Below are positions 28,786-39,725 of a stretch of DNA of 64,000 nt, piece by piece. The notes beneath the pieces are model-generated. The model was given only the letters and a program-made list of their open reading frames with translations. It made no database searches and was not told where the DNA came from. A program made the position numbers and the translations under genes. The DNA is taken from positions 1 through 64,000 of the forward strand of contig JAHEBW010000045.1 in the NCBI GenBank assembly GCA_024642065.1, in the 5' to 3' direction. Each line of letters begins with the position of its first letter. The stretch's first letter is position 1. This DNA comes from Polynucleobacter sp. GTDB lineage: Bacteria > Pseudomonadota > Gammaproteobacteria > Burkholderiales > Burkholderiaceae.

Positions 28786-30453
28786 ATGTTGCGCAGCCTT
28801 AATATCCGTGACTTTGTCATTGTTGACACATTAGATATCGACCTAGAGAGCGGCTTCACAGTTCTCACCGGTGAAACAGGTGCGGGTAAATCCATTCTGC
28901 TCGATGCGCTCGCCTTAGTACTAGGTGAAAGAGCGGATGCCAGTCAAATTAGAGAAGGTAAAAATAAAGCTGAAATTTCAGCTATTTTTGCCCTGCAAGG
29001 ACAACTTCAAACAAATATCAATCAATGGCTTGATGAGCAAGGCTTCTCAAACGAGGATGATGGCGCAACCTTAATTCTCAAGCGAGTGATTGATACATCT
29101 GGAAGAAGTCGTGCGTTTATTAATGGTGGCACAGCCACACTCAACCAGTCCAAAGAACTGGGAAGCTTATTAGTTGATATCCATGGGCAACATGCTCATC
29201 AACTATTACTGAAGTCTGGCGCCCAAAGAGATTTACTAGACAATCAAGCACAACTGCAAGACCAAGTCACTCAAGTCAAACAACTTCATCAACTTTGGCA
29301 GTCAGCCAAGAAGCAACTTGAACTGGCGATGCACGCAGGTGAAAATTTACAGAAAGAACAAGAACGACTTTCGTGGCAACTTGAAGAATTAGATGCTCTT
29401 GCTCCACAAGCTGGAGAATGGGCTGAGGTTGAGATTGAACACTCTCGCCTAGCCAACGCCGCTCGCCTCATTGAAGGCTCCCAAAATGCCATCAATCTTT
29501 TACAAGAGCAAGATGGGCACGCTGAAGAATTGTTATCTAGGGCTTTTAGTGAAATTGAAGATCTTGCGAAATTGGATAGCAATCTCGATGACGCCAAGAT
29601 AGCCATTGAAACTGCCCAAATACAGTTGAGTGAAGCTGCACATAGTCTTAATCGTTATTTGCAAAAAATTGACGTAGATCCTGCTCGACTAAAAGAAGTT
29701 GAAGAGCGCTTAAAAGATTTACATAGCGCGTCTAAAAAATTTAAATGTACGCCAGAAGATCTCCCTCAGGTCTGGGAAGATATCCGCGAAAAAGTAACTG
29801 CGATTAAAGACTCTCAAGATCTTGCCGCTCTTGAAAAAAATCTACAAGTCACTCAAGCTAACTACCTCAAAGAAGCAAAATTGCTCAGTCAAGCACGTAA
29901 AAAGGCAGCAAAGATTCTTGAAAAATCTGTCACCGATGCCATGCAAGATCTTTCTATGGCTGGCGGCTTATTTAGCATTCAATTAGACGAGTTAAGTGAA
30001 GGTGGTCCTCACGGATTAGAACAAGTGGAGTTTCTAGTTGCCGGCCACCCTGGCGTCACACCCAAACCACTTGCAAAAGTCGCTTCAGGCGGTGAATTGG
30101 CACGTATCAGCTTAGCCATCAGCGTCATCACATCAGAAGCCAGCCAAATACCTACTTTAATTTTTGACGAGGTTGATTCAGGTATTGGTGGCGCTGTTGC
30201 AGAAACAGTGGGCAAGCGACTCAAAGAACTTGGTCAAGCACACCAAGTGTTGTGCGTAACTCATCTAGCTCAAGTTGCCGCCCAAGGTCATCAACACTGG
30301 AAAGTTTCAAAGCACAGCGAAGCAAACACAACCATTTCTCAAATCACCAGCTTAAATCGTCAAGAGCGAGTTGAGGAAGTGGCACGCATGCTAGGCGGCA
30401 CAGAAATTACCGAAACGACTCGACGTCACGCCAGAGAGTTATTAGGCGCCTAA
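28786..30453 (+). CDS. recN: DNA repair protein RecN
   Basis: SMC-like ATPase that takes part in recombinational repair of double-strand breaks. Walker A GETGAGKS is at 29-36; a long central coiled coil runs through about 150-370; the ABC signature SGGELARISLA and Walker B TLIFDEVDSGIGG follow, then THLAQVAAQGHQH. 555 residues, close to E. coli (553). It is probably translated with nadK. Its last 12 nt overlap the 3' end of the convergent glnE. I see no LexA box in the short gap, so any SOS control must act upstream of nadK. Confidence 0.96.
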   Translation: MLRSLNIRDFVIVDTLDIDLESGFTVLTGETGAGKSILLDALALVLGERADASQIREGKNKAEISAIFALQGQLQTNINQWLDEQGFSNEDDGATLILKRVIDTSGRSRAFINGGTATLNQSKELGSLLVDIHGQHAHQLLLKSGAQRDLLDNQAQLQDQVTQVKQLHQLWQSAKKQLELAMHAGENLQKEQERLSWQLEELDALAPQAGEWAEVEIEHSRLANAARLIEGSQNAINLLQEQDGHAEELLSRAFSEIEDLAKLDSNLDDAKIAIETAQIQLSEAAHSLNRYLQKIDVDPARLKEVEERLKDLHSASKKFKCTPEDLPQVWEDIREKVTAIKDSQDLAALEKNLQVTQANYLKEAKLLSQARKKAAKILEKSVTDAMQDLSMAGGLFSIQLDELSEGGPHGLEQVEFLVAGHPGVTPKPLAKVASGGELARISLAISVITSEASQIPTLIFDEVDSGIGGAVAETVGKRLKELGQAHQVLCVTHLAQVAAQGHQHWKVSKHSEANTTISQITSLNRQERVEEVARMLGGTEITETTRRHARELLGA

Positions 30454-33246
30454 GACTTGCTGCCATAGAGCTGTTACATCAGTTCTAGCATCTGTTAAGG
30501 CCTGATCCATATCCTCTAAGCTAATACGCGTCTTGTCGGCACCATCCAATCGAATGCGATGCTGATGCTCACGATAGACTCGATAAGCGCTTGCCACCTT
30601 AAGTGACAAATCATCAGGTATTAAACCCTCTTTAGCTGCCATACCTAAAAGTGCGATATTGCCGAGGTTTCCAAGTAAATTTTTATGCTGATGACTAAAT
30701 CGTAAAACGAGATATTGAACAATAAACTCAATATCAACCATACCGCCAGCATCATGCTTAATATCAAATTGGCCAGAATCATTTGGATGACCATCACTGA
30801 CTTTAGCTCGCATAGATAAAATTTCTTGCTTCAATGCACTCTCATCACGCTTCTGCGCAAGAACCTCAGCTCTGATTTCTTCAAACTGCTGTCCAATCTT
30901 ATTGTCACCCGCGCAGAAACGAGCTCGCGTTAATGCTTGATGTTCCCAGAGCCATGCAGCGTTATCACCTTGACGCAACTGATATCGCTTAAATGAATCA
31001 ACACTGGTGACCAAAAGTCCAGCTGCGCCATTAGGCCTCAAGCGAGTATCAATCTCAAACAAAACACCTGCAGATGTTGCTGTTGTTAACCAGGCAATCA
31101 GGCGTCTTGCAAACATGGCATATCGTTCGGTGGCATCTTGATCTGAATCGGGCGCATCATGCAAGAACACAATGTCTAAATCAGATGCATAACCCAATTC
31201 TTTTCCTCCTAATTTGCCATAAGCAATCACAGCAAAGGATGGCGGAACCAAAGCATTGAGTTCATATTTTTTAGCAATGATGGGCCAGACACGCTCCAAT
31301 GTAAGAGCTAGAATCAAATCAGCCAAAGCTGATAATCGATCGCTAACTTTCTCTATTGGTAAAGGGCTTTGCCTACCAATCCCCAACTCCGCCAGTAAAG
31401 TTAAAAAAGTTTCGGTGTGATGCACCTGACGCAAAATATCCATTGACTGCTCAGATGGATCACCTTGTTCTGCTGCGTCATCCAATAGGACATTGACTTC
31501 AGATCTGAGCTTGGTCCAATAGACTGAAGGATGATCCTCTGGAGAATACTGCCCCTGTCCGGTTAATAAATCATCTAAAAGATGAGGATGCTTAATTAGG
31601 TAATCTGATCCCCACTTAGAAGATGAAATCAAAGCAATTAAATGATCCAGAATATGCGGATACTCAGTTAATAAGGCTAAGTAAGATGCTCGTCTAGAAA
31701 TCGAGTCTAGTAGATTCATCATTCGAACCATCACCTCGTCTGATTTCTTAATCTCCCAACCTTGCCTTTGAACATATTCTGATGAGCTAGACATCAATTG
31801 CACAAAACGTCTTCTAGCTGTATCCGTCAGCGAACGTTGACGAGCACTACCGCACCAAGAATTCCACATCTCTAGCAACTGAGGACAATGATTAGGAGGT
31901 GACCAAGCAATACCTGAGTCATCAGCGCTATCTGATTCAGCGCTGTGTTTTTTTAAAACAAAAGCGTTTGCAAATAAAGCTGCCACATTAGTTCGGTGAT
32001 TCGCCAAGGTCGCCCTGAACTCATCGAGATCAGCATGCCCCATTGCCTTAGCAATTCTTGTTTGGGCTTGATCATCAAGTGGTAGATGATGAGTTTGAGC
32101 ATCCTCCCAGTATTGCAGGCGATGCTCTAATTTTCTAAGATACAAATATGCCTGAGTGAGCTTTTCTAAATCATCTAAAGAAATTAACTGTCTCTCATGA
32201 ACAGCCGCCAAGACCTGTAATGTCGGTCTTATGCGAAGGCCAGGATCCTGACCGCCTCGGACCAACTGAAACATCTGAGCCATAAATTCGATTTCCCGAA
32301 TGCCGCCACGACCCAACTTAATGTCGGCAGCACGCTCAGGATGAGACAAGCTTCTTTTTTCAGCCTCTTGCTGAATTTGCGCATGCAATTCACGAATAGC
32401 AGCAATAACACCAAAATCAAGATATCTTCTATATACAAAAGGCCTCACCAAATCCTGTAAACCTTTTTGAGCACGAGCTTGACTGGCATCACCCTCTGAT
32501 GGGTAGATCATTCGTCCTTTGATCCATGCGTAACGTTCCCACTCTCGGCCTTGAACACTAAAGTACTCTTCTAGCATCGCCAAACTACAAACCAATGGCC
32601 CAGAGTCTCCATTCGGCCGCAAACGCATATCAACTCTAAATACAAACCCCTCAGGCTTGACCTCACTTAAGAGTGCAATCAATTTTTTACCCAGACGGGT
32701 GTACCACTCTTGGTGAGAAATACTCTTAACGCCACCCTGTGTCTCGCCATCATCTTCATACAGGAAGATCAAATCAATATCGGATGAAACATTCAACTCT
32801 CGGCCACCCAACTTGCCCATGCCAATCACAATCATTGGTTGATATTGGCCATCTGCATTCAAGGGCTCACCGACCAAATCTCGCATATCTGCTCGCAAAG
32901 CCTCAATGGACATTCCAACAACCTTTTCAGCAAACAAGGTCATTGCTTGGGTTACCTCAACAACATCGGCATCTTCATTAAGGTCACGAAGAGCCAACAA
33001 AAGCATTAACTGCTGTCTAGCTAACCTTAATTGAGCCGCTAAGCCCTCCAAATTAAGCGGTGAAACACTTAAAAGGTCCCAGGCTGGCTTGAGGATGTCA
33101 TTCAGCTCAGCATCCCCTACAGGCCCGGATTGGCGAGATAAAAGACCATCCATCCAATGGGGTTGCGCAGTTAACCAACGGGTTGCATAGGCTGAATGCT
33201 CTAAAAGTACTGAAATTTTCTTGTTATCCAATGTCATAGGTATCAT
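30442..33246 (-). CDS. glnE: Bifunctional glutamine synthetase adenylyltransferase/deadenylylase
   Basis: Adds and removes AMP on glutamine synthetase in answer to PII signals, adjusting nitrogen assimilation. The two nucleotidyltransferase domains are both visible: GKLGGRELNVSSDIDLIF with the metal-binding SDID at 155-158, and GKLGGKELGYASDLDIVF with SDLD near 688-691. 934 residues, similar to E. coli (946). The ATG at 33246 is used; an in-frame ATG at 33237 is equally possible because neither has a good Shine-Dalgarno. A single-gene unit between convergent recN and divergent yhdP. Confidence 0.96.
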   Translation of the reverse strand: MIPMTLDNKKISVLLEHSAYATRWLTAQPHWMDGLLSRQSGPVGDAELNDILKPAWDLLSVSPLNLEGLAAQLRLARQQLMLLLALRDLNEDADVVEVTQAMTLFAEKVVGMSIEALRADMRDLVGEPLNADGQYQPMIVIGMGKLGGRELNVSSDIDLIFLYEDDGETQGGVKSISHQEWYTRLGKKLIALLSEVKPEGFVFRVDMRLRPNGDSGPLVCSLAMLEEYFSVQGREWERYAWIKGRMIYPSEGDASQARAQKGLQDLVRPFVYRRYLDFGVIAAIRELHAQIQQEAEKRSLSHPERAADIKLGRGGIREIEFMAQMFQLVRGGQDPGLRIRPTLQVLAAVHERQLISLDDLEKLTQAYLYLRKLEHRLQYWEDAQTHHLPLDDQAQTRIAKAMGHADLDEFRATLANHRTNVAALFANAFVLKKHSAESDSADDSGIAWSPPNHCPQLLEMWNSWCGSARQRSLTDTARRRFVQLMSSSSEYVQRQGWEIKKSDEVMVRMMNLLDSISRRASYLALLTEYPHILDHLIALISSSKWGSDYLIKHPHLLDDLLTGQGQYSPEDHPSVYWTKLRSEVNVLLDDAAEQGDPSEQSMDILRQVHHTETFLTLLAELGIGRQSPLPIEKVSDRLSALADLILALTLERVWPIIAKKYELNALVPPSFAVIAYGKLGGKELGYASDLDIVFLHDAPDSDQDATERYAMFARRLIAWLTTATSAGVLFEIDTRLRPNGAAGLLVTSVDSFKRYQLRQGDNAAWLWEHQALTRARFCAGDNKIGQQFEEIRAEVLAQKRDESALKQEILSMRAKVSDGHPNDSGQFDIKHDAGGMVDIEFIVQYLVLRFSHQHKNLLGNLGNIALLGMAAKEGLIPDDLSLKVASAYRVYREHQHRIRLDGADKTRISLEDMDQALTDARTDVTALWQQVLGA

Positions 33247-33290
33247 GTTAGCGCTATCAATACCCCTTCGGCTACAGCATAATTATAAAA

Positions 33291-36200
33291 ATGTCATGGT
33301 TATATATTTCCACATCGCTTGATAAGCTGCGTCAATTAAAAATTGACGCGGACAAAGTCGCCGTTTGGAAAAAAAGAGCCAAATGGGTAGGGTTCATAAG
33401 CGCCCTATTATTTATCAGTATTCATTTGCTAGTTCGATTCTATTTTTGGCCAATGGTCGAGAAAAATAAGTCGCAATTTGAAAAATTAATTAGTCATAGC
33501 ATTGGTGCAGATTTAAGAATTGGTGAGATTCAAACTGATTGGCATGTTTTGTGGCCAGCATTCAAAATCAAAAATATCGCCATTTATGACTCAAAAGAAA
33601 AGAATTCGACACCTCTTTTAAGCATTCCAGAAATTACAGGCAATTTGTCTTGGGAAACATTATGGGAATTGCAGCCTCACTTTCATAACCTGAAGTTTGA
33701 AAATGCTCGCATTCATATCAAACGTGACGCTCAGGGTCATTGGGATATAGCGGGTATCAAACTAGACAAGAACTCTGCGGGCTTTACAGCAGGCAATTGG
33801 ATTTTTGATCAAGATAGTATGCAAATTAACCAAGCTGAAGTTGTTTGGTTAGATCAATACAAGCAAACATCAGAACATCACATTCAAATTGAATCACTAC
33901 ATTTAAAAAACAAATGGTTCAAACATAAAATCAATCTGGCTATACGCTCACCATGGAATGAAGGGGTGGCGAAAGTAGATGCGCAATTTAGACACAGCAT
34001 GTTTGGCAATGCAGGCGATTGGCATGACTGGAATGGTCTTACCAATTGGGATATTACGAACATTGACTTAAGAAAAGTTAATCGTCTGATCGAAGGACCT
34101 ATCAATATTGTTGATGGTGCCATGACCACGAAAGGCAACGCTTACTTAAATAGCGGCATGCTTGACGGTGGGCAAACTGACATTCAATTAAGCAATTTGC
34201 ATTTCGAATGGGCTCGTTTTGGTCAACCATTGAAAATCATGAGCCTACAGGCTCAAATCTTGCAAGATACTTATGGCAGTAAAATGACTGTCAGCGCGCC
34301 ACAGTTAAATTGGCAAGTGGATAGTAAATCAGCAAAACAAGAGCTCAATGATTTAAGTTTGTATTGGAAAGCAGCTCCAAGCATCAACTCAGTTGAGTAT
34401 GCTGGCATCAAGGCTGTAAAAATCAATATTGCCCTTGTTGAACAACTGGCAAAGCAATTCCCATTACCTAAAGATATTCAGAGCTTTATTACTAACTACC
34501 AACCATCTGGTGAGTTAGAAGATTTAGATGCCAGCTGGAATGCTCAAGCTAGCAAGCTGCCTTTTAATATTCAGATCCCTGGTTTTCATGAATCGCATTA
34601 CAAAATCTCATTTCAATTTAATGAGCTTTTCTTAAACCCTAAAAAGAATGGTGATCTTTCTATCTCCAACTTCTCAGGAAAATTATTTGCTACCGAGTTA
34701 GGTGGCGAAGTGAACCTCAATAATAAAAATAGTTCGACAGTACTTCCCCGTGTTCTAGAAGATGATCATTTAGATTTAAAACGAGCAAAAGGCCTTGTTA
34801 AATGGGTCAAACATGATGCGAACTGGGATTACGAGTTCAAAAACATGTATCTCGAAAATGATGATGTAGCTCTACAGTTTGACGCACTGTACAAACCTGC
34901 CACAGCCAAAACTGAAGAGCACCTCACCATCAAAGCGGATATTGAGAAAGCCAAGCTTCTCAACCTAACAAGGTATTTTCCACTAGCCATGTCAAAAGAT
35001 GCCCGAGCATACATTAACGGCGCATTGAAGGCAGGACAGGTGAAAAACGGTAGCTTACGCATTAGCGGTTCACCAACACACATTCCATTTAATAGCCGCC
35101 ACCCTGGTGTTTTTGAATTAAATTTGCCTATTGAAAATGTGGAGTATCACCCCGCCGGAAAAAATATATTTGGTGAAGGTAAGTGGTCTGCCTTCTCAAA
35201 AGTAAATGGCCGAGTAGTGATGAAAGGCCCAGAGCTGATTTTAGATTTCAATGATGCCCTTTTTGAAAGCGTTGAGCTCTCTGACATCCATGGCTCCATA
35301 CTAGACGTCACCAACCCCCAATCTCATTTAAAAATTAATGGTCGAGCAGCGGGGCTTAGCCAAGATTTATTGAAATACTATTTGCAAAGCCCATCTGGCC
35401 AGCACCTCAAATATTTATCTGACAAACTAAACATCGCAGGTTCATCTAAATTAAAAATTGATATTGATATGCCTTTAGCTGATGTCAACAAGACGTCGAT
35501 CAAAGGTGAAGTATCACTTTTAAGCAATACAGCAACTTTCAATAAACAAATTGAAGTCAAAGACATTTCCGGTGACATTCTTTTCTCAGAAGAAAGTGTC
35601 AGCGCTAAAAATCTGAAGGCTAAAACCTTGGGCGGTGACATTGCCATCAACAATACAAGCAGCTTGCCTTGGGCTAATCAACCTAGCATGAAGGTACAAG
35701 GCAAACTACAAGTAGACCAACTCATTCAAGTGATTAATCCAGAAGCGCCTGATGAGTTACTCAAGAATATCTACAGCCAAGTCGATGGATCAATTAATTA
35801 CGATGGAAAACTGCTCATCACAGCAAGCGGCTACAAACTACAACTTGGCATTCAACTCAATCAATTCAGCGCTAACTTCCCTGCACCCTTTAACAAAAAA
35901 GCAGGTCAAGCACTGAATGGCGAATTCGAGCTAAGCAATTTAGCTAAGAATGAAAATCAAGCGCACCTAGGGCTTTTAAAAATCGGCAAACTAATTGATG
36001 CTCCATTTGCCATTGATAAGAACAATCAACTGAAAGCTGGCTTAGGCATTAACACTCCGGGAACCATCCCATCTCAAGGCATTTCTTTGAATGCTAATCT
36101 TGCACAACTCAACGTAGATGAATGGGAAAAATGGCTCTCAAAATATGTGCCAGAAAAATCTAGAGCATCAAAAGGCAAAAAAGAATCTCCATTGATCAAT

Positions 36201-37367
36201 AGCTTTACAGCATCAATTGCTCAATTAAAGCTTTCAGATAAAGACTTCAGGGATATCAAGCTATCAGGTGGTTTTCAAGATGATCTCTGGCAAGCCAGCA
36301 TTAACTCAAACATTGCCACAGGTTCGGTGCAATGGCGCCCTGCTCGTGCAGATTTGCCGCAAGGAAAACTAACAGCCAGACTTCAAAAGTTAATCATTGA
36401 AAAAAGTACAACAGGTGAAGCGGTTACCAAAAGTATCAACAACAAGATTCAAAAACTACCTGCTCTAGATATCATCGCTGATCAATTAGTTTTCAATAAC
36501 CATGATTACGGAAAGCTACAACTGATTGGTAGCAACGATAAGAATGATTGGAAAATTGATAAGCTAACCATCAAAACCGCAGATGCACTGCTAGAGGCCA
36601 CAGGCAGATGGGAGCTACCAAAACAAAGTAAATCAGGCAATCAAGGCAGAACTCAACTGAACGTTGATTTAGATATTGATAATGCCGGCAAGCTATTAGA
36701 TAAATTAGGCTTCCCAAAAACAATCGACGGCGGGTCTGGCAAATTAATTGGGCAATTGAACTGGTCTGGCGCACCTTATCAATTTGATATTGCATCACTG
36801 CAATCTGACTTATCGCTAGATTTGGCAAAAGGAACAATTTTGCAAGTCGACCCGGGTGTTGCGCGTTTATTAGGCGTGCTGAGTTATCAGGGCTTAACAC
36901 GCATAGCAACATTAGATATCAGCGGCGTTTTAAAACCAATTGTGACCCAAGGTACACCATTTGACCGAATCACTGCTCAAGGCAGAGTTCAAAGTGGTGT
37001 CGCCAAGATTCAAGATCTAACCATTAAGGGCCCACAAGGTAATGTTCGCCTAACTGGCAGCGCTCATTTAATTGATGAAACTCAGGATATGCGTATTACG
37101 GTCGTACCTAACCTGAACGCAGGCTCGGCATCACTTGCTTATACATTTGTTAACCCTATTATTGGCCTTAGCACCCTAGTTGGCCAATACCTGATTGCTG
37201 ACGAGGTTAGCAAGCTCTTTCAACTGGATTACCTCGTTCAAGGCACTTGGGCGGCCCCTCAAGTTATTGCCCTTGATGCCAAGGGACAGCCTCTCGATGA
37301 GAATAAGCTTAAAGAGATTAGGGATAAGTCCTTACTTCGCCAACAACAAAATCCGAATAAGAAATAG
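33291..37367 (+). CDS. yhdP: YhdP family AsmA-like envelope protein
   Basis: Very large (1358 residues) protein anchored by one N-terminal membrane helix (about 33-53). The remainder is predicted periplasmic and built of repeating beta strands. The DUF3971-type middle and AsmA-2 C-terminal region (ending in GPQGNVRLTGSAHLIDETQD, PNLNAGSASLAYTFVNPIIG) fit YhdP, one of the proteins that bridge the periplasm and help move phospholipids to the outer membrane. The role is inferred from E. coli YhdP, TamB and YdbH. It starts a run yhdP-amidase-tldD, an order also seen in E. coli-type genomes near tldD. Confidence 0.93.
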   Translation: MSWLYISTSLDKLRQLKIDADKVAVWKKRAKWVGFISALLFISIHLLVRFYFWPMVEKNKSQFEKLISHSIGADLRIGEIQTDWHVLWPAFKIKNIAIYDSKEKNSTPLLSIPEITGNLSWETLWELQPHFHNLKFENARIHIKRDAQGHWDIAGIKLDKNSAGFTAGNWIFDQDSMQINQAEVVWLDQYKQTSEHHIQIESLHLKNKWFKHKINLAIRSPWNEGVAKVDAQFRHSMFGNAGDWHDWNGLTNWDITNIDLRKVNRLIEGPINIVDGAMTTKGNAYLNSGMLDGGQTDIQLSNLHFEWARFGQPLKIMSLQAQILQDTYGSKMTVSAPQLNWQVDSKSAKQELNDLSLYWKAAPSINSVEYAGIKAVKINIALVEQLAKQFPLPKDIQSFITNYQPSGELEDLDASWNAQASKLPFNIQIPGFHESHYKISFQFNELFLNPKKNGDLSISNFSGKLFATELGGEVNLNNKNSSTVLPRVLEDDHLDLKRAKGLVKWVKHDANWDYEFKNMYLENDDVALQFDALYKPATAKTEEHLTIKADIEKAKLLNLTRYFPLAMSKDARAYINGALKAGQVKNGSLRISGSPTHIPFNSRHPGVFELNLPIENVEYHPAGKNIFGEGKWSAFSKVNGRVVMKGPELILDFNDALFESVELSDIHGSILDVTNPQSHLKINGRAAGLSQDLLKYYLQSPSGQHLKYLSDKLNIAGSSKLKIDIDMPLADVNKTSIKGEVSLLSNTATFNKQIEVKDISGDILFSEESVSAKNLKAKTLGGDIAINNTSSLPWANQPSMKVQGKLQVDQLIQVINPEAPDELLKNIYSQVDGSINYDGKLLITASGYKLQLGIQLNQFSANFPAPFNKKAGQALNGEFELSNLAKNENQAHLGLLKIGKLIDAPFAIDKNNQLKAGLGINTPGTIPSQGISLNANLAQLNVDEWEKWLSKYVPEKSRASKGKKESPLINSFTASIAQLKLSDKDFRDIKLSGGFQDDLWQASINSNIATGSVQWRPARADLPQGKLTARLQKLIIEKSTTGEAVTKSINNKIQKLPALDIIADQLVFNNHDYGKLQLIGSNDKNDWKIDKLTIKTADALLEATGRWELPKQSKSGNQGRTQLNVDLDIDNAGKLLDKLGFPKTIDGGSGKLIGQLNWSGAPYQFDIASLQSDLSLDLAKGTILQVDPGVARLLGVLSYQGLTRIATLDISGVLKPIVTQGTPFDRITAQGRVQSGVAKIQDLTIKGPQGNVRLTGSAHLIDETQDMRITVVPNLNAGSASLAYTFVNPIIGLSTLVGQYLIADEVSKLFQLDYLVQGTWAAPQVIALDAKGQPLDENKLKEIRDKSLLRQQQNPNKK

Positions 37368-37376
37368 AATTAGGGC

Positions 37377-38201
37377 ATGACGCCTTCCAATCAATTGACT
37401 GTTGCTAGCATTCAGATGGTTTCCTCTCCATCTGTAGAGGGCAATTTAGCTACTGCTGAAAGACTGATTCAAGAAGCAAAAATGGGTGGGGCAAAGCTAG
37501 TGGTTTTGCCAGAGTATTTTTGTTTAATGGGGCATCGCGACACAGATAAAGTGGCCATTAAAGAAGAGTTCAATAATGGCCCAATTCAAAAACGCTTAAG
37601 CGCAATTGCGAAATCTCAAGAAGTTTATTTGGTGGCCGGAACCATTCCCCTGCTCAGCTCAACTGATGACAAGGTGAAAAATACAACACTTGTTTTCTCA
37701 CCCAGCGGTGAAATTATTTGCCGATACAACAAAATTCATTTATTTGGATTTAAACAAGGGCAAGAGGAGTATCAAGAGGCTAATACGATTGAAGCTGGAC
37801 AAACTCCCTCTTCATTTGCAATCACAATAGGTGATACCTCATGGAAATTTGGCTTATCTATTTGCTACGATCTGCGCTTTCCTGAGCTTTATAGATCGAT
37901 GGGGGCTGTTGATTGCCACATCATTCCAGCAGCCTTTACATACACAACAGGTCAAGCTCACTGGGAAATACTTTTAAGAGCTAGAGCGATTGAAAACCAA
38001 TGCTATGTTTTGGCGAGCGCACAGGGCGGCAAACATGAAAATGGGCGATCTACCTGGGGTCAGAGTATGCTGATTGATCCATGGGGCCAAATCAAGTCTC
38101 AAGTTAAAGAAGGTGAAGGGATTTCAATGGGTGTGATTGATAAACATATCGCCCATGAAATACGCACCAAGTTACCAGCACTTCAACACCGCATGCTTTA
38201 A
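37377..38201 (+). CDS. Carbon-nitrogen hydrolase family amidase (Nit1-like)
   Basis: Member of the nitrilase superfamily with the Glu-Lys-Cys triad: E in VVLPEYFCLMG, K in YNKIHLFGFKQ, and C in LSICYDLRFPELYRSMG. The tight match to LPEYF and SICYDLRFPELYR points to the Nit1/Nit2 branch, which removes deaminated glutathione or omega-amides formed by side reactions; that assignment is inferred. 274 residues, starting 9 nt after yhdP and ending 8 nt before tldD. Confidence 0.9.
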   Translation: MTPSNQLTVASIQMVSSPSVEGNLATAERLIQEAKMGGAKLVVLPEYFCLMGHRDTDKVAIKEEFNNGPIQKRLSAIAKSQEVYLVAGTIPLLSSTDDKVKNTTLVFSPSGEIICRYNKIHLFGFKQGQEEYQEANTIEAGQTPSSFAITIGDTSWKFGLSICYDLRFPELYRSMGAVDCHIIPAAFTYTTGQAHWEILLRARAIENQCYVLASAQGGKHENGRSTWGQSMLIDPWGQIKSQVKEGEGISMGVIDKHIAHEIRTKLPALQHRML

Positions 38202-38209
38202 TCAGGTTT

Positions 38210-39691
38210 ATGAATTCACACTTAGCGCTAGAAAACCACATTAATCTCAGTAGAGCAGATGCTCTAAAAATTGCTAAAGAGATATTGTTAGCTCCTGCAG
38301 GCCTTACTGAAGAGGACCTACAAAGAACCTTAGCCCACATGCACTCGCATCATCTTGATGATGCAGACCTTTACTTCCAAAGAACCCACAATGAATCTTG
38401 GAGCTTAGAAGAAGGCATTGTTAAATCTGGAACTTTCAGCATTGACCAAGGCGTTGGCGTGAGAGCTGTGAGTCAAGATAAAACAGCATTTGCCTACTCT
38501 GATGAAATTAGTGTCGCCGCCCTTAAAAAGGCAGCTGAAGCAACTCGAGTGATTGGCGCAAATAACAATAAAACTTATATCAGCCCACAATGGAAAACAC
38601 CGGGCACCCATGCTTTATATCAATCATCTAACCCACTGAATAGTTTGGATGCCAAGGCCAAAATTGCACTCCTTGAAGATATCGAGCGCAAAGCAAAAGC
38701 CAAGGACCCGCGAATTGTTCAGGTAATGGCTGGCTTAGCTGCTGAATATGATGTTGTGATGGTTGCTAGAGCAAATGGCGTCTTGGCTGCAGACATCAGA
38801 CCGCTAGTAAGAGTTTCTATTACTGTGATTGCCGAACAAAATGGTCGTCGTGAAGTTGGTTCATCAAGTGGTGGTGGCAGATTTGATTATCACTTCTTTG
38901 TGCAAGAAAAGATTGATCGATGGATTGATGATGCCGTTCAGTCAGCACTGATCAATCTTGAATCAAGGCCAGCACCAGCTGGGCCTATGACTGTTGTTCT
39001 TGGCCCGGGTTGGCCTGGCGTATTACTGCATGAAGCGATTGGTCATGGTCTTGAGGGAGACTTTAATCGTAAAGGTTCTTCAGCCTTCTCAGGCAAGATT
39101 GGTCAACGCGTTGCGGCCAAGGGAGTGACTGTTGTGGATGACGGCACAATCGCTGGTCGCCGAGGCTCTCTATCGATTGACGACGAAGGCAACCAAACAC
39201 AATGCACCACACTCATTGAAGATGGCATCTTAAAAGGCTATATCCAGGATAGTCTTAATGCACGCCTCATGAATATGCCAGTAACAGGTAACGCCAGAAG
39301 AGAAAGCTACGCTTCACTTCCAATGCCACGCATGACCAATACCTACATGCTTGGCGGCAAAGAAGATCCGCAAGAAATTGTGAGCAGTATCAAAAAAGGA
39401 CTTTATGCCGTGAATTTTGGTGGTGGCCAGGTAGACATTACCAGCGGTAAATTTGTGTTCTCAGCCAGTGAGGCTTATTGGGTTGAGAATGGCAAAATTC
39501 AATACCCAGTGAAAGGCGCGACCATCATTGGCAATGGCCCAGAGTCCTTAAAAGATATCAGCATGATTGGTAATGATATGGCCCTAGACAGCGGTATTGG
39601 GGTTTGTGGCAAGGATGGCCAAAGCGTTCCAGTTGGAGTTGGTCAACCCACCCTTAGAATTAATAATATGACCGTCGGCGGCACAGCTTAA
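38210..39691 (+). CDS. tldD: Metalloprotease TldD
   Basis: With its partner TldE/PmbA forms a heterodimeric zinc protease that cleaves unfolded peptides and matures some ribosomal peptides. The metal-binding HEAIGH is at 274-279 (VLLHEAIGHGLEGDFNRKG), with GTIAGRRGSLSIDDEGN and the late TSGKFVFSASEAYWVENGK. 493 residues. tldE is not in the window. The last codons (around 39670-39681) contain GACCGTCGGCGG, which is partly complementary or identical to arms of the aroG attenuator downstream. Confidence 0.96.
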   Translation: MNSHLALENHINLSRADALKIAKEILLAPAGLTEEDLQRTLAHMHSHHLDDADLYFQRTHNESWSLEEGIVKSGTFSIDQGVGVRAVSQDKTAFAYSDEISVAALKKAAEATRVIGANNNKTYISPQWKTPGTHALYQSSNPLNSLDAKAKIALLEDIERKAKAKDPRIVQVMAGLAAEYDVVMVARANGVLAADIRPLVRVSITVIAEQNGRREVGSSSGGGRFDYHFFVQEKIDRWIDDAVQSALINLESRPAPAGPMTVVLGPGWPGVLLHEAIGHGLEGDFNRKGSSAFSGKIGQRVAAKGVTVVDDGTIAGRRGSLSIDDEGNQTQCTTLIEDGILKGYIQDSLNARLMNMPVTGNARRESYASLPMPRMTNTYMLGGKEDPQEIVSSIKKGLYAVNFGGGQVDITSGKFVFSASEAYWVENGKIQYPVKGATIIGNGPESLKDISMIGNDMALDSGIGVCGKDGQSVPVGVGQPTLRINNMTVGGTA

Positions 39692-39719
39692 TAGACAAGC
39701 AGAAAAACTGTGCTACATT
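39692..39719 (+). promoter_or_regulatory. Candidate promoter for the DAHP synthase leader
   Basis: TAGACA (39692-39697) and an extended -10 TGC-TACATT (39714-39719) are separated by 16 nt, immediately after the tldD stop. The predicted start of transcription is about 39725-39727, on the ATG of the leader peptide. This is a match by eye; transcription from the tldD side is also possible. Confidence 0.45.
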
Positions 39720-39725
39720 AACCAT